DNA from: a virus
Length of the DNA stretch: 23,919 bases
Strand: one strand, 5' to 3'
IMG/VR virus record: IMGVR_UViG_3300040958_000036
Span: 1-23,919 of that record
Shown: positions 1 through 5,024 of the stretch, piece after piece
Layout: each line of letters begins with the position of its first letter
Numbering within the stretch: the first letter of the stretch is position 1
Program-made: the position numbers and the translations under genes
Notes under the pieces: model-generated
Databases searched by the model: none
Seen by the model: the letters and a program-made list of their open reading frames with translations, nothing else
What the model was told of the DNA's origin: nothing

Positions 1-189
1 TTAGTTGTTGGTGTAATCAGACAGCCACTCTTGGGCGGCCTTTGCGTCACCGCTTTCGATTGCTTTTCCAGCCTCGATGAGTTCAAGCGCACCAACGAAC
101 TCGCCGTCCTTGATGTGGCCAAGGCAACGTGCTTTCATCGCCTTGTTGAGCTCTTCAGTAAGTTTGGTTTCTGTGTCGGTTGGGGTCAT
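1..189 (-). CDS. Hypothetical small phage protein, 62 aa
   Basis: Unrecognised. The start chosen is the ATG at 189, because it lies just after a GGAG-type ribosome site within a copy of the leader that precedes the other genes of this operon. A longer in-frame extension to 438 would run through the neighbouring gene and is not believable. The protein is mostly helical and acidic, beginning MTPTDTETKLTEELNKAMKA and ending WLSDYTNN, with no membrane segment. It is the most distal visible gene of the leftward early operon, 46 nt after the stop of the gene ending at 236. The stop codon sits exactly at the window edge, so the gene is complete. Function unknown; the position suggests an accessory early gene. 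Confidence 0.65.
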   Translation of the reverse strand: MTPTDTETKLTEELNKAMKARCLGHIKDGEFVGALELIEAGKAIESGDAKAAQEWLSDYTNN

Positions 190-193
190 TGTT

Positions 194-222
194 GGCTCCG
201 TCTTTGGGTTGAGGTTTCGGGG
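194..222 (-). repeat. Operon leader repeat, copy a
   Basis: On the minus strand: CCCCGAAACCTCAACCC, AAAGACGGAG, then the start of the gene at 189. This is the most diverged ribosome-site half (ACGGAGCC instead of ATGGAGAG). Confidence 0.6.
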
Positions 223-235
223 GGAATTGGAATAA

Positions 236-514
236 TCAGACGCCATCGATCTCGAAGTGACATTCTTCCAACGGCTTGTCTTCGTCGCTGACCCAAAAGA
301 AGGGGTTGCCCCGCCATTGGAAGCCATCCCATACGAGTTGGGGCGAGACGTTGAACGTCTTAGCAGCCATGCCGACTGTGATTGGCGAGGCCGACTGTTG
401 GGCGTGGAACCATGTTTCGATTGCATCCAGTAGGTCATTCATACACCCGCCAATCCTCACTCCGTCCTCTTCTTCTTGGTGAAACGGAAATAGATCGTCG
501 CTTAGGCGTTGCAT
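236..514 (-). CDS. Hypothetical protein with HTH-like C-terminal segment, 92 aa
   Basis: Unrecognised small early protein. I place the start at the ATG at 514 rather than the ATG at 526, because the sequence between them (GGAGAGACCC) is an ideal Shine-Dalgarno with a 6-nt spacer and recurs before neighbouring genes. A third possible start at 439 (MNDLLDAIETW) would give a 67-residue protein. The segment from about residue 45 (ITVGMAAKTFNVSPQLV) looks like a helix-turn-helix, so DNA binding is plausible but inferred. It is aromatic-rich towards the C terminus (WDGFQWRGNPFFW). It belongs to the leftward operon, and a 22-bp palindrome lies just upstream at 544-565. Confidence 0.7.
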   Translation of the reverse strand: MQRLSDDLFPFHQEEEDGVRIGGCMNDLLDAIETWFHAQQSASPITVGMAAKTFNVSPQLVWDGFQWRGNPFFWVSDEDKPLEECHFEIDGV

Positions 515-546
515 GGGTCTCTCCATTTTTGGGTGAGGTTTCGGGG
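515..546 (-). repeat. Operon leader repeat, copy b
   Basis: CCCCGAAACCTCACCC, AAAAATGGAGAGACCC, then ATG at 514. This is a reference-quality copy. The GGAG acts as the ribosome site for the 236-514 gene, and the copy abuts the 22-bp palindrome. Confidence 0.75.
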
Positions 547-565
547 TGTAACAGCTGTTACACCC
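544..565. promoter_or_regulatory. 22-bp perfect palindrome
   Basis: The left arm GGGTGTAACAG (544-554) is followed at once by its exact complement CTGTTACACCC (555-565), with no spacer. It lies between the stop of the HD phosphohydrolase gene (568-570) and the leader of the next gene. A spacer-free dyad of this length suits a dimeric protein-binding site better than a hairpin terminator, and there is no T-run. The binding factor is unknown. Confidence 0.55.
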
Positions 566-567
566 GG

Positions 568-1110
568 TTATTTGGAGAGCTGAGAAAAGCGCTCAAGGAA
601 GCGCCGCTTGGCTTCCTCTGGCTGCCAGAATTCAAGGGTAATGTCGGTGGCGTTGAGTTCTGCGACCAGCGGCCAAACGTCTTGATTGCCCATCGCTTGG
701 ACTTGCTCAGCGCGTAACATTTTGAGATCCGTCAATTTGACTTGCGGTGACAGTGGTGGGGTGATGCCGAACCGGCCAAGGACTGCGATCTCTGCGCGCT
801 CTTCAATAACCTTGTAGTCTGGTAGCAGGGTTTTGAGCGGCTTGGAGATGTCGCCAACAAAGGCTTCCGGTGCGTCGTGCAAGAGCGCTTCCATTTCAAA
901 ACCAGCCGGGACGTTATAGCTGGCATGTACGGAATGTTCTGCAACTGAATAGAACCGCTTGCACTGGCCGGTGAAGCGGCAAATTAGTGAAAGCCCGTGC
1001 GCAACATCATCAATTGTGAAGCCGCTGCTTTCCGGGTCTTCAAAGTCAAAGTATGCGCCGCTGCGCAGTGCGATTGTTGGGCCGACAATGTGTTTCACTT
1101 TTTCGTTCAT
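568..1110 (-). CDS. HD-domain phosphohydrolase (YfbR-like nucleotidase type)
   Basis: Predicted metal-dependent phosphohydrolase of the HD superfamily, 180 aa, about the usual size for single-domain YfbR-like 5'-deoxynucleotidases. Visible signature: RFYSVAEHS (H59), ALLHDAPEAFVGDI with the HD dyad at H78-D79 and D87, and LTDLKMLRAE (D128) as the likely final metal ligand. Known relatives hydrolyse (deoxy)nucleoside monophosphates or other phosphate monoesters, and phage copies are usually taken to adjust nucleotide pools. The substrate here cannot be read from sequence. The ATG at 1110 follows GGAGACCAACC. The gene is in the leftward early operon, 28 nt after the upstream stop, and is the only member of that operon with a confident functional call. 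Confidence 0.85.
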   Translation of the reverse strand: MNEKVKHIVGPTIALRSGAYFDFEDPESSGFTIDDVAHGLSLICRFTGQCKRFYSVAEHSVHASYNVPAGFEMEALLHDAPEAFVGDISKPLKTLLPDYKVIEERAEIAVLGRFGITPPLSPQVKLTDLKMLRAEQVQAMGNQDVWPLVAELNATDITLEFWQPEEAKRRFLERFSQLSK

Positions 1111-1138
1111 GGTTGGTCTCCGGCAAAGGGTGATTGGA
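1111..1138 (-). repeat. Operon leader, degenerate copy c
   Basis: After the stop at 1139 the minus strand reads CCAATCACCCTTTGCCGGAGACCAACC before the HD gene start. Only the CACCC box and the GGAGACC ribosome site remain, so this is a short, partial copy. Confidence 0.4.
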
Positions 1139-1495
1139 TTATTCGGACGCGGTTTCTATCCGCTCAGAGGTGGGCATGATTTCGCCTTTGTCGCCCATCG
1201 CCTCGATGCCGGCCTTTTCGCTGTAGAGTTGCACAATGGTCCGCTGGTTTGCGATGTGCGCTTCGATGATCGGTCGGGACATCGCAAACGGCACATTGAA
1301 GATTCGGTGACCGGACCCCGAGGGGACGCCAAGTTGCAAGCCATCCTGCCGACGCCCGAAGGCATCGCGGATGTCCTTCTGGTCGAAAGACGACTTGGCC
1401 ATCGCCGCCTCGACATCTTCGAGCAGCTTTTCCGCTGTCTCAATTTCGCGGTGCGCGAAAGCGATTGCCCGCGCTGTCTCCATAGATACTGGCAT
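1139..1495 (-). CDS. Hypothetical helical phage protein, 118 aa
   Basis: Unrecognised. The ATG at 1495 is preferred over the in-frame ATG at 1510 because the stretch between them is the GGAGAGAACCACT ribosome site shared by this operon. The first half (MPVSMETARAIAFAHREIET to about residue 55) is strongly helical, probably a short coiled coil. The second half carries NVPFAMSRPIIEAHIANQRT and is also helical. No catalytic motif, cysteine pair or membrane segment is seen. It lies in the leftward early operon downstream of the acidic protein gene at 1561-1986, separated by a 65-nt junction that contains a perfect 8-bp hairpin. Confidence 0.7.
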   Translation of the reverse strand: MPVSMETARAIAFAHREIETAEKLLEDVEAAMAKSSFDQKDIRDAFGRRQDGLQLGVPSGSGHRIFNVPFAMSRPIIEAHIANQRTIVQLYSEKAGIEAMGDKGEIMPTSERIETASE

Positions 1496-1498
1496 AGT

Positions 1499-1550
1499 GG
1501 TTCTCTCCATTTATCGGTGAGGGGGTGCCTCACCGGGTGGGGGTTCGGGG
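1499..1550 (-). repeat. Operon leader repeat, copy d, with embedded hairpin
   Basis: On the minus strand CCCCGAACCCCCACCC is followed by a perfect hairpin (CGGTGAGG/CCTCACCG, 1515-1522/1528-1535, 5-nt loop) and then AAATGGAGAGAACC before the start at 1495. The hairpin separates the two halves of the leader. Confidence 0.65.
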
Positions 1551-1560
1551 GGAGTTGGAG

Positions 1561-1986
1561 TTATGCGCTCTGGACTTCGATGGCCGCTCGACGGCTTTGC
1601 TCTGCGGTGATTGCTGCCTCGGCAGCTTCACGGGTGTTTTCGCAGACTTTGAAATCGTCGTCGTATTCCGCATCTTCGGCGGCGGGCAGGCGAGCCTCAT
1701 ATGTCACATCGACCACTGCGACATGCTCAATCTCGACAACGGCACCGGATTCAATGTCGTCAAGTATTTCGCTTGGATCACTGTGACCGTATTCTCTGTC
1801 GTCACCATTCCAATAGCATTGGACGGAGTGAGTTTGCGCCGTGGATTCCTGCACGGCGTAGAACATTTCTGAGGCGATTTCCTCCGGTTCTGGGCCTCCT
1901 GGCTCACAGTAGGCTTCCGCTGCTTTGCACAACTTCTCACGCTGCTCTGGTGTCAGTTGGTTCCAATTTGGTTGGGGGGCGCTCAT
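1561..1986 (-). CDS. Acidic hypothetical protein, 141 aa
   Basis: Unrecognised. The start at 1986 (MSAPQPNWNQLTPEQREK) follows GGAGATACTC and is preferred over the upstream in-frame ATG at 2055, which would overlap the preceding gene. The composition is very acidic, with clusters such as PGGPEPEEIASE, DPSEILDDIESG and AAEDAEYDDDF. Small strongly acidic early phage proteins are sometimes DNA mimics or anti-defence factors, but nothing here proves such a role. The central part (AVVEIEHVAVVDVTYEARL) looks like a beta strand pair, and the C-terminal third is an Ala/Glu helix. It is transcribed leftward, 32 nt after the upstream stop. Confidence 0.7.
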   Translation of the reverse strand: MSAPQPNWNQLTPEQREKLCKAAEAYCEPGGPEPEEIASEMFYAVQESTAQTHSVQCYWNGDDREYGHSDPSEILDDIESGAVVEIEHVAVVDVTYEARLPAAEDAEYDDDFKVCENTREAAEAAITAEQSRRAAIEVQSA

Positions 1987-2018
1987 GAGTATCTCCATTT
2001 TTCGGTGGGGTTTTGGGG
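1987..2018 (-). repeat. Operon leader repeat, copy e
   Basis: Directly after the TAA of the upstream gene the minus strand reads CCCCAAAACCCCACC, GAAAAATGGAGATACTC, then ATG at 1986. It fills the whole 32-nt junction. Confidence 0.7.
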
Positions 2019-2531
2019 TTAAGACTGAGTGGCTTTGCTGCTTGTTTCGCGCCACTGGGCCTCGCTATCGCCTAAGCGAAAATCCAGATCTTTCTCGGTT
2101 TCTGGGCTCAGGTGCATGTCTTTGACCAGCTCCAGATATACCCAGTTCCACCAGTCTCGGATCTTGGGGTCAGGGTGTTTGTAGCCGATGATCTCGGTCG
2201 CATGCATGAGGTGGAGCTGGAAGTGATGCGGTAGCTCATCGAGCGACTTTAGGTAGTTGTCCACTACGCTGTTCATTTTGTCGGTCCAGTCGTGGGGCAA
2301 CCCTGGAGGCCATTCATAGCTGGGGCCGGTAAAGCTACCGCCGCGAGGATCGTAGGGGGTCTCAAAGACGTTGTGATCCAGGGCGCCAAGGAGGACGCAG
2401 CGCCGATACCAGCGAAGGAGGAACTTTGAGGGGTGGTACTTGGCAACGCCATCTGGCCCTCTGATGGCGGTTAGAAGTACCGTCTGCTGCATGCATGTCA
2501 GGGCATGTGTCCATTCTTGTGTGACGATCAT
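2019..2531 (-). CDS. Conserved-type phage hypothetical protein, 170 aa
   Basis: Probably a conserved hypothetical of alphaproteobacterial phages; I recognise the style (LLTAIRGPDGVAKYHPSKFL followed by LRWYRRCVLLGALD) but no function. The start at 2531 (MIVTQEWTHALTC) is set by the GGAGAGACCA site directly before it; an in-frame ATG at 2543 lies upstream. The protein is rich in Trp, His and Tyr (DWWNWVYLELVKDMHL near the C terminus) and should be a compact soluble domain. It is one of the larger members of the leftward early operon. The leader before it is one of the best-preserved copies of the operon repeat. Confidence 0.72.
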   Translation of the reverse strand: MIVTQEWTHALTCMQQTVLLTAIRGPDGVAKYHPSKFLLRWYRRCVLLGALDHNVFETPYDPRGGSFTGPSYEWPPGLPHDWTDKMNSVVDNYLKSLDELPHHFQLHLMHATEIIGYKHPDPKIRDWWNWVYLELVKDMHLSPETEKDLDFRLGDSEAQWRETSSKATQS

Positions 2532-2564
2532 TGGTCTCTCCATTTATGGGTGCGGTTTCGGGGA
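2532..2564 (-). repeat. Operon leader repeat, copy f
   Basis: Directly after the TAA at 2565-2567 the minus strand reads TCCCCGAAACCGCACCC, ATAAATGGAGAGACCA, then ATG at 2531. It fills the whole 33-nt junction, and its first half matches the orphan half at 3821-3834. Confidence 0.75.
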
Positions 2565-2762
2565 TTAGTCGCAGGGCACGAATTCCAAAACGAGTTCGTT
2601 TGGCTTTTCTGGCACTCCGTCAGTTGTCCGCTGGGTACCGTCGCGGCAGGGGGCAATATCAAGCGCCTTGATGTCGCTGTCGAAGGTGTAAAGCGGCAGG
2701 TCGCCGTGCTTCTCCATCGCTGCTTTCAGGCAGTTGATGACGCTGGAAATCTTCATTGTCAT
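2565..2762 (-). CDS. Small hypothetical protein, 65 aa
   Basis: Unrecognised. It starts at 2762 (MTMKISSVINCLKAAMEKHG) after the ribosome site GGAGACCCACC; the longer reading that extends to 2957 overlaps the preceding gene and is rejected. An internal ATG two codons in (MKISS) is an alternative start. The order looks like one N-terminal helix, then a beta-rich part (DLPLYTFDSDIKALDIAPC) ending LVLEFVPCD. There are three cysteines but no paired zinc motif. It is leftward early-operon gene material between the beta-rich protein at 2810 and the gene at 2019-2531. Confidence 0.65.
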   Translation of the reverse strand: MTMKISSVINCLKAAMEKHGDLPLYTFDSDIKALDIAPCRDGTQRTTDGVPEKPNELVLEFVPCD

Positions 2763-2796
2763 GGTGGGTCTCCATCTTTGGGTGGTGTGGGGTGAG
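2763..2796 (-). repeat. Operon leader repeat, copy g
   Basis: The minus strand reads CTCACCCCACACCACCC, AAAGATGGAGACCCACC, then ATG at 2762. The GAAACC box is lost. A perfect 8-bp hairpin (GGGCTGAC/GTCAGCCC, 2797-2804/2809-2816) takes its place and overlaps the stop of the upstream gene. Confidence 0.55.
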
Positions 2797-2809
2797 GGGC
2801 TGACACAGG

Positions 2810-3253
2810 TCAGCCCATTAGTGGTTGACCCTGACCGATTTTCTTGACCTCTGGGCGGGCGTATTCGGGCAACTTCAAGTGGACAGTGCTGGGCGATTTG
2901 CCTCCGATCACCACCATTTCCGTTGCTGGGCGTTTGCCTTTCGCCAGTGGTCCCCATGGTTGAAGTTTGATGCTCACGCTGTCCTTTATGCTTGAGGCCA
3001 GAGTGAATGCTTGAGGGTCGCCAATCTCTGCCAGCTCTAGTGCAAGGATGTGGTTCTTTCCCTGATCGCTGTTCATCACCAATTTCAGGGTGTCCTTCTC
3101 CGGGCTCAGTGTCCCGCCGAAGTGGCTCTTTTGCGCAACCTGCGAGATGCCAATTCGGATATGCTGGCCATGCTTGGCGTCGACCACTGAGATTGTGAAG
3201 CCAGATTTTCCGGCGCCAACTGGCTCAAACGGTTTTGGGATGATTGGGGGCAT
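2810..3253 (-). CDS. Beta-rich hypothetical phage protein, 147 aa
   Basis: Unrecognised. The ATG at 3253 (MPPIIPKPFEPVGAGKSGFT) follows GGAGAAACCCA. The sequence alternates short hydrophobic strands with turns (FTISVVDAKHGQHIRIGIS, TLKLVMNSDQGKNHILALEL, STVHLKLPEYARP), suggesting a beta-sandwich or barrel, and the ends are basic and proline-rich. It has no signal peptide, membrane helix or catalytic signature. A single-stranded DNA-binding or structural role would suit a basic beta-barrel in an early operon, but that is only a guess. An 8-bp hairpin (2797-2816) overlaps its stop codon. Confidence 0.7.
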   Translation of the reverse strand: MPPIIPKPFEPVGAGKSGFTISVVDAKHGQHIRIGISQVAQKSHFGGTLSPEKDTLKLVMNSDQGKNHILALELAEIGDPQAFTLASSIKDSVSIKLQPWGPLAKGKRPATEMVVIGGKSPSTVHLKLPEYARPEVKKIGQGQPLMG

Positions 3254-3286
3254 TGGGTTTCTCCATTTAGGGGTAGGGTTTCGGGG
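3254..3286 (-). repeat. Operon leader repeat, copy h
   Basis: Directly after the TAA at 3287-3289 the minus strand reads CCCCGAAACCCTACCCC, TAAATGGAGAAACCCA, then ATG at 3253. It fills the whole 33-nt junction. Confidence 0.72.
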
Positions 3287-3523
3287 TTAGTTGGACTTGG
3301 ATGCGAAGAGCATTATGCGCTCTTCAACGTGCGGGACTGTCCCCTCGTTGAACATCTGCACCGCCTTCTTAGGATCGCGGCCCATTGCGACCAGCAGAAG
3401 CGTGGCGATGGTGTGGTCGAGGGTGATCAAAACCTGAGCTCGATCCTTCACAGGGTCGCGCCCGTCGAGGATCAGTTTCGCGGCCTCAAGAGCAAGTTGG
3501 CTGTCGCGGGATGGCTGGCTCAT
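3287..3523 (-). CDS. Hypothetical helical protein, 78 aa
   Basis: Unrecognised. The start ATG at 3523 overlaps the stop of the upstream gene by 4 nt (ATGA), a typical translational coupling, so the start is well supported. The protein is all-helical: SQLALEAAKLILDG, then VLITLDHTIATLLLVAMGR, then KKAVQMFNEG and VEERIMLFASK. The middle helix is hydrophobic, but it is interrupted by Asp and His and is not a convincing membrane span. This is the only junction in this stretch of the operon without the repeated leader, which implies that this gene and its upstream partner move as one unit. Confidence 0.7.
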   Translation of the reverse strand: MSQPSRDSQLALEAAKLILDGRDPVKDRAQVLITLDHTIATLLLVAMGRDPKKAVQMFNEGTVPHVEERIMLFASKSN

Positions 3524-3708
3524 GCCATGGCCTCATATGCCGCGTCACGTGGGTCGTACTCCGCCCAATCGGTCGCCGATTTGTCGGTGTCAGGTACGCG
3601 ATCATCAAACGGCGTTGGATGGTTCTTGTTGTATTTCACTGACGGGTTCGACGTGCGGTAAATTGCTGACCGAACATGGCAACTCGTTTTAGCGTCTTCG
3701 TATGTCAT
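3520..3708 (-). CDS. Conserved-type small phage protein, 62 aa
   Basis: The start is placed at 3708 (MTYEDAKTSCHVRSAIYR), just after GGAGAGACCT; two further in-frame ATGs lie upstream, at 3720 and 3723. The layout of conserved-looking residues (CHVRSAIYR, KYNKNHPTPFDDRVP, ATDWAEYDPRDAAYE) resembles short hypotheticals that recur in phages and prophages of alphaproteobacteria. No function is known to me. The density of aromatic and charged residues suggests a compact nucleic-acid- or protein-binding domain. It is coupled to the gene at 3287-3523 through a 4-nt overlap. Confidence 0.72.
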   Translation of the reverse strand: MTYEDAKTSCHVRSAIYRTSNPSVKYNKNHPTPFDDRVPDTDKSATDWAEYDPRDAAYEAMA

Positions 3709-3733
3709 AGGTCTCTCCATCAAAGGGGTTGGG
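3709..3733 (-). repeat. Operon leader repeat, copy i (distal half)
   Basis: The minus strand reads CCCAACCCC, TTTGATGGAGAGACCT, then ATG at 3708. It carries the ribosome-site half only; the matching first half is displaced to 3821-3834. Confidence 0.55.
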
Positions 3734-3834
3734 TTAGGTGCCGGTGTTTCGCCTCGCTCCCCACCGGCGAGGGAGCTTCGACCAACGCAAGATCAGCAAG
3801 GAGACAACCGATTTGCGCGCGGGTGCGGTTTCGG
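3709..3834 (-). other. Gap with split leader and competing hairpins
   Basis: This 126-nt gap has no supported gene. On the minus strand it opens with the first half of the operon leader (CCGAAACCGCACCC, 3834-3821) and ends with the second half (GATGGAGAGACC before 3708). About 85 nt of other sequence lies between them. That insert can form two mutually exclusive stems: CCGGTG/CACCGG (3741-3746/3762-3767) and CCTCGC/GCGAGG (3752-3757/3767-3772). Confidence 0.45.
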
Positions 3835-4101
3835 TCAGGCTTTGCCAGCTTCGCGGCGCATGCGTTTGATGCAGCGGCGTCTGATGGTGGCGCGGTTTTC
3901 GACCAGCAGGATTAGGGCCTTTTGTTTGCGGATGATCCGGTTGTGCAGCTTTGCCAGCTCTTCCAGCTCTTTCTGGTTGGCGTGGTGGGTCCATGGGGCG
4001 CCGAGGCCAAATGGCTCTTCCAATTCCGCCGGGGTTGGCAAATCTTGTATACCTGCTGCTAGTACCCTTATTTGAGCCTCTGAGACGTGTTTCATTGCCA
4101 T
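3835..4101 (-). CDS. Basic coiled-coil hypothetical protein, 88 aa
   Basis: Unrecognised. The ATG at 4101 (MAMKHVSEAQIRVL) directly abuts the stop of the upstream gene at 4102-4104; an alternative ATG lies two codons in. The N-terminal third is ordinary. The rest is a long amphipathic helix (KELEELAKLHNRIIRKQKA) followed by a very basic tail (RRRCIKRMRREAGKA), so dimerisation and nucleic-acid binding are possible. It lacks the repeated leader found before the genes further left, but the sequence just after its stop (3821-3834) is half of such a leader. Confidence 0.65.
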   Translation of the reverse strand: MAMKHVSEAQIRVLAAGIQDLPTPAELEEPFGLGAPWTHHANQKELEELAKLHNRIIRKQKALILLVENRATIRRRCIKRMRREAGKA

Positions 4102-4371
4102 TTATCCAGCTTCTCTAGGGGCTTGCAGGCGACCCGACCAAAGCAGAAAGTTCGTGTGCATTTCTTGAAACCGCTTAAAGGCTGCGGCGTCAGTTGCCAG
4201 ATTGCGGCGGCTGAAGACACCGCAGACCGTGCGCAGATGTTCGGTGGCAGCGGTGGGGCTGAACTGGTGGCCGGGGAAGCCGTTGCGGGTGGCGGCGTAG
4301 CGCTGAAAGGCCACGTCATTGGCCAGCATGGCGGCGCGCATGGGGGCCTTGTCCTGGGTGATCTGCTGCAT
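4102..4371 (-). CDS. Hypothetical phage protein, 89 aa
   Basis: Unrecognised, but the coding look is good. It has an AGGAGG ribosome site 5 nt before the ATG at 4371 and a direct stop/start junction with the next gene. The N terminus is MQQITQDKAPMRAAMLANDV. The remainder (FQRYAATRNGFPGHQFSPTAATEHLRTVCGVFSRR) is basic and helical, with one tryptophan near the end. Overlapping proline-rich readings in other frames here are shadows. A stem of 8 bp lies in its upstream gap (4394-4436). Confidence 0.65.
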   Translation of the reverse strand: MQQITQDKAPMRAAMLANDVAFQRYAATRNGFPGHQFSPTAATEHLRTVCGVFSRRNLATDAAAFKRFQEMHTNFLLWSGRLQAPREAG

Positions 4372-4393
4372 GGGTGCCTCCTGTTGTCTGGAT

Positions 4394-4436
4394 GGGGCGC
4401 GACTGTTGTTCGTGAGTGGTGGGCTTGCCGCGCCCC
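4394..4436. other. Inverted repeat in the gap before the 4102-4371 gene
   Basis: The arms GGGGCGCG (4394-4401) and CGCGCCCC (4429-4436) are perfect complements separated by 27 nt. A second small hairpin (CAGCG/CGCTG, 4441-4454) covers the stop codon of the upstream gene. Neither has a T-run, so termination is unlikely. They may be RNA-stability or processing structures. Confidence 0.4.
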
Positions 4437-4446
4437 TGTGCAGCGC

Positions 4447-4776
4447 TCACGCTGCTGGGTTGGGGGTTGCGCCGGGGGCGAGACCCTGGCCGTTGTAGGG
4501 GCAATCTGGGCGACCATCTGTGGCGCGGCGATTGCGGGCGCTGGCCTGATGGGCGGCTTTGGTCCAGGCGGTGATGGCGTCAAAGAAGTTGTCGGCGCTC
4601 GCCATGATGCCGTTCAATCCGGCGCGGTGGGTCAGGTTTTCCGGTTCCCACCAGTCCTGCGGATCATCGCTGGGCGGGGTTAGGGTGCCGCCGAGATCCT
4701 GAAATTTCAGAATTTTGCAAAGCCCCTGCTGGGTGGCGATTTCAGCCGCGGCTGCGGCAAGGCTATGTGGGGGCAT
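4447..4776 (-). CDS. Hypothetical protein, 109 aa
   Basis: Unrecognised. It starts at 4776 (MPPHSLAAAAAEIATQQGL) after TGAGGTCAGACC. It contains an Ala-rich N-terminal helix, an acidic WWEPENL segment, a helical middle (NFFDAITAWTKAAHQAS) and a low-complexity Pro/Ala/Gly tail. It lies in the leftward operon between two hairpin-bearing gaps. A small 5-bp hairpin (4441-4454) overlaps its stop codon. Nothing identifies a family. Confidence 0.6.
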   Translation of the reverse strand: MPPHSLAAAAAEIATQQGLCKILKFQDLGGTLTPPSDDPQDWWEPENLTHRAGLNGIMASADNFFDAITAWTKAAHQASARNRRATDGRPDCPYNGQGLAPGATPNPAA

Positions 4777-4804
4777 GGTCTGACCTCAGCAGGTTGGGGG
4801 TGTC

Positions 4805-4970
4805 GTGCGGGCGGTGGGTTCTTTGGAGGAGGACTGAAACCGCCCGCACTATCCCGCGCATCAAAAGGAGAAGTGCGCGGTGTTCCGGTGAAACAAGACC
4901 TGCGATGTCCTCCTGGTCGCAGGTCTGGTGTTGTTAGTGGGGCGGGGGTGGTGCCCGCTGTGATGCGGGC
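4805..4970. other. Gene-free array of four hairpins (possible structured RNA)
   Basis: The stretch 4777-5024 (248 nt) holds no convincing gene on either strand. Instead it contains four perfect inverted repeats in a row: 4805-4815/4839-4849 (11 bp), 4854-4860/4874-4880 (7 bp), 4896-4905/4917-4926 (10 bp) and 4953-4958/4965-4970 (6 bp). Three of the loops contain a Shine-Dalgarno-like purine run or its complement. The loop of the first (AGGAGGAC, 4827-4834) is perfectly complementary to the loop of the third (GTCCTCCT, 4907-4914). The block lies between two genes of the leftward operon, so it would be transcribed leftward. Role unknown: candidates are a regulatory RNA element, an RNA processing region or an antitermination site. 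Confidence 0.6.
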
Positions 4971-5024
4971 TGCAGGGTGCCATGCCGGATGATGGGGCGG
5001 GCGCCGGGGCGGGGTGGTTTCAGA

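Noticed and set aside
959-1786. Long plus-strand open frame
   Set aside because: It is antisense to the HD phosphohydrolase end and two operon genes that have good ribosome sites; it has no ribosome site and a low-complexity product.
4092-4583. Minus-strand proline-rich open frame, 163 aa
   Set aside because: It runs out of frame across two better-supported genes and their hairpin gap; the Pro/Ala/Thr composition is typical of a GC-rich shadow.
4805-4970. CRISPR array reading of the hairpin block
   Set aside because: The four inverted repeats differ in sequence and spacing; there is no repeated unit with regular spacers.
4765-4992. Plus-strand open frame through the hairpin array
   Set aside because: Gly/Arg-rich product on the strand opposite to all neighbours; the perfect inverted repeats explain the sequence better.
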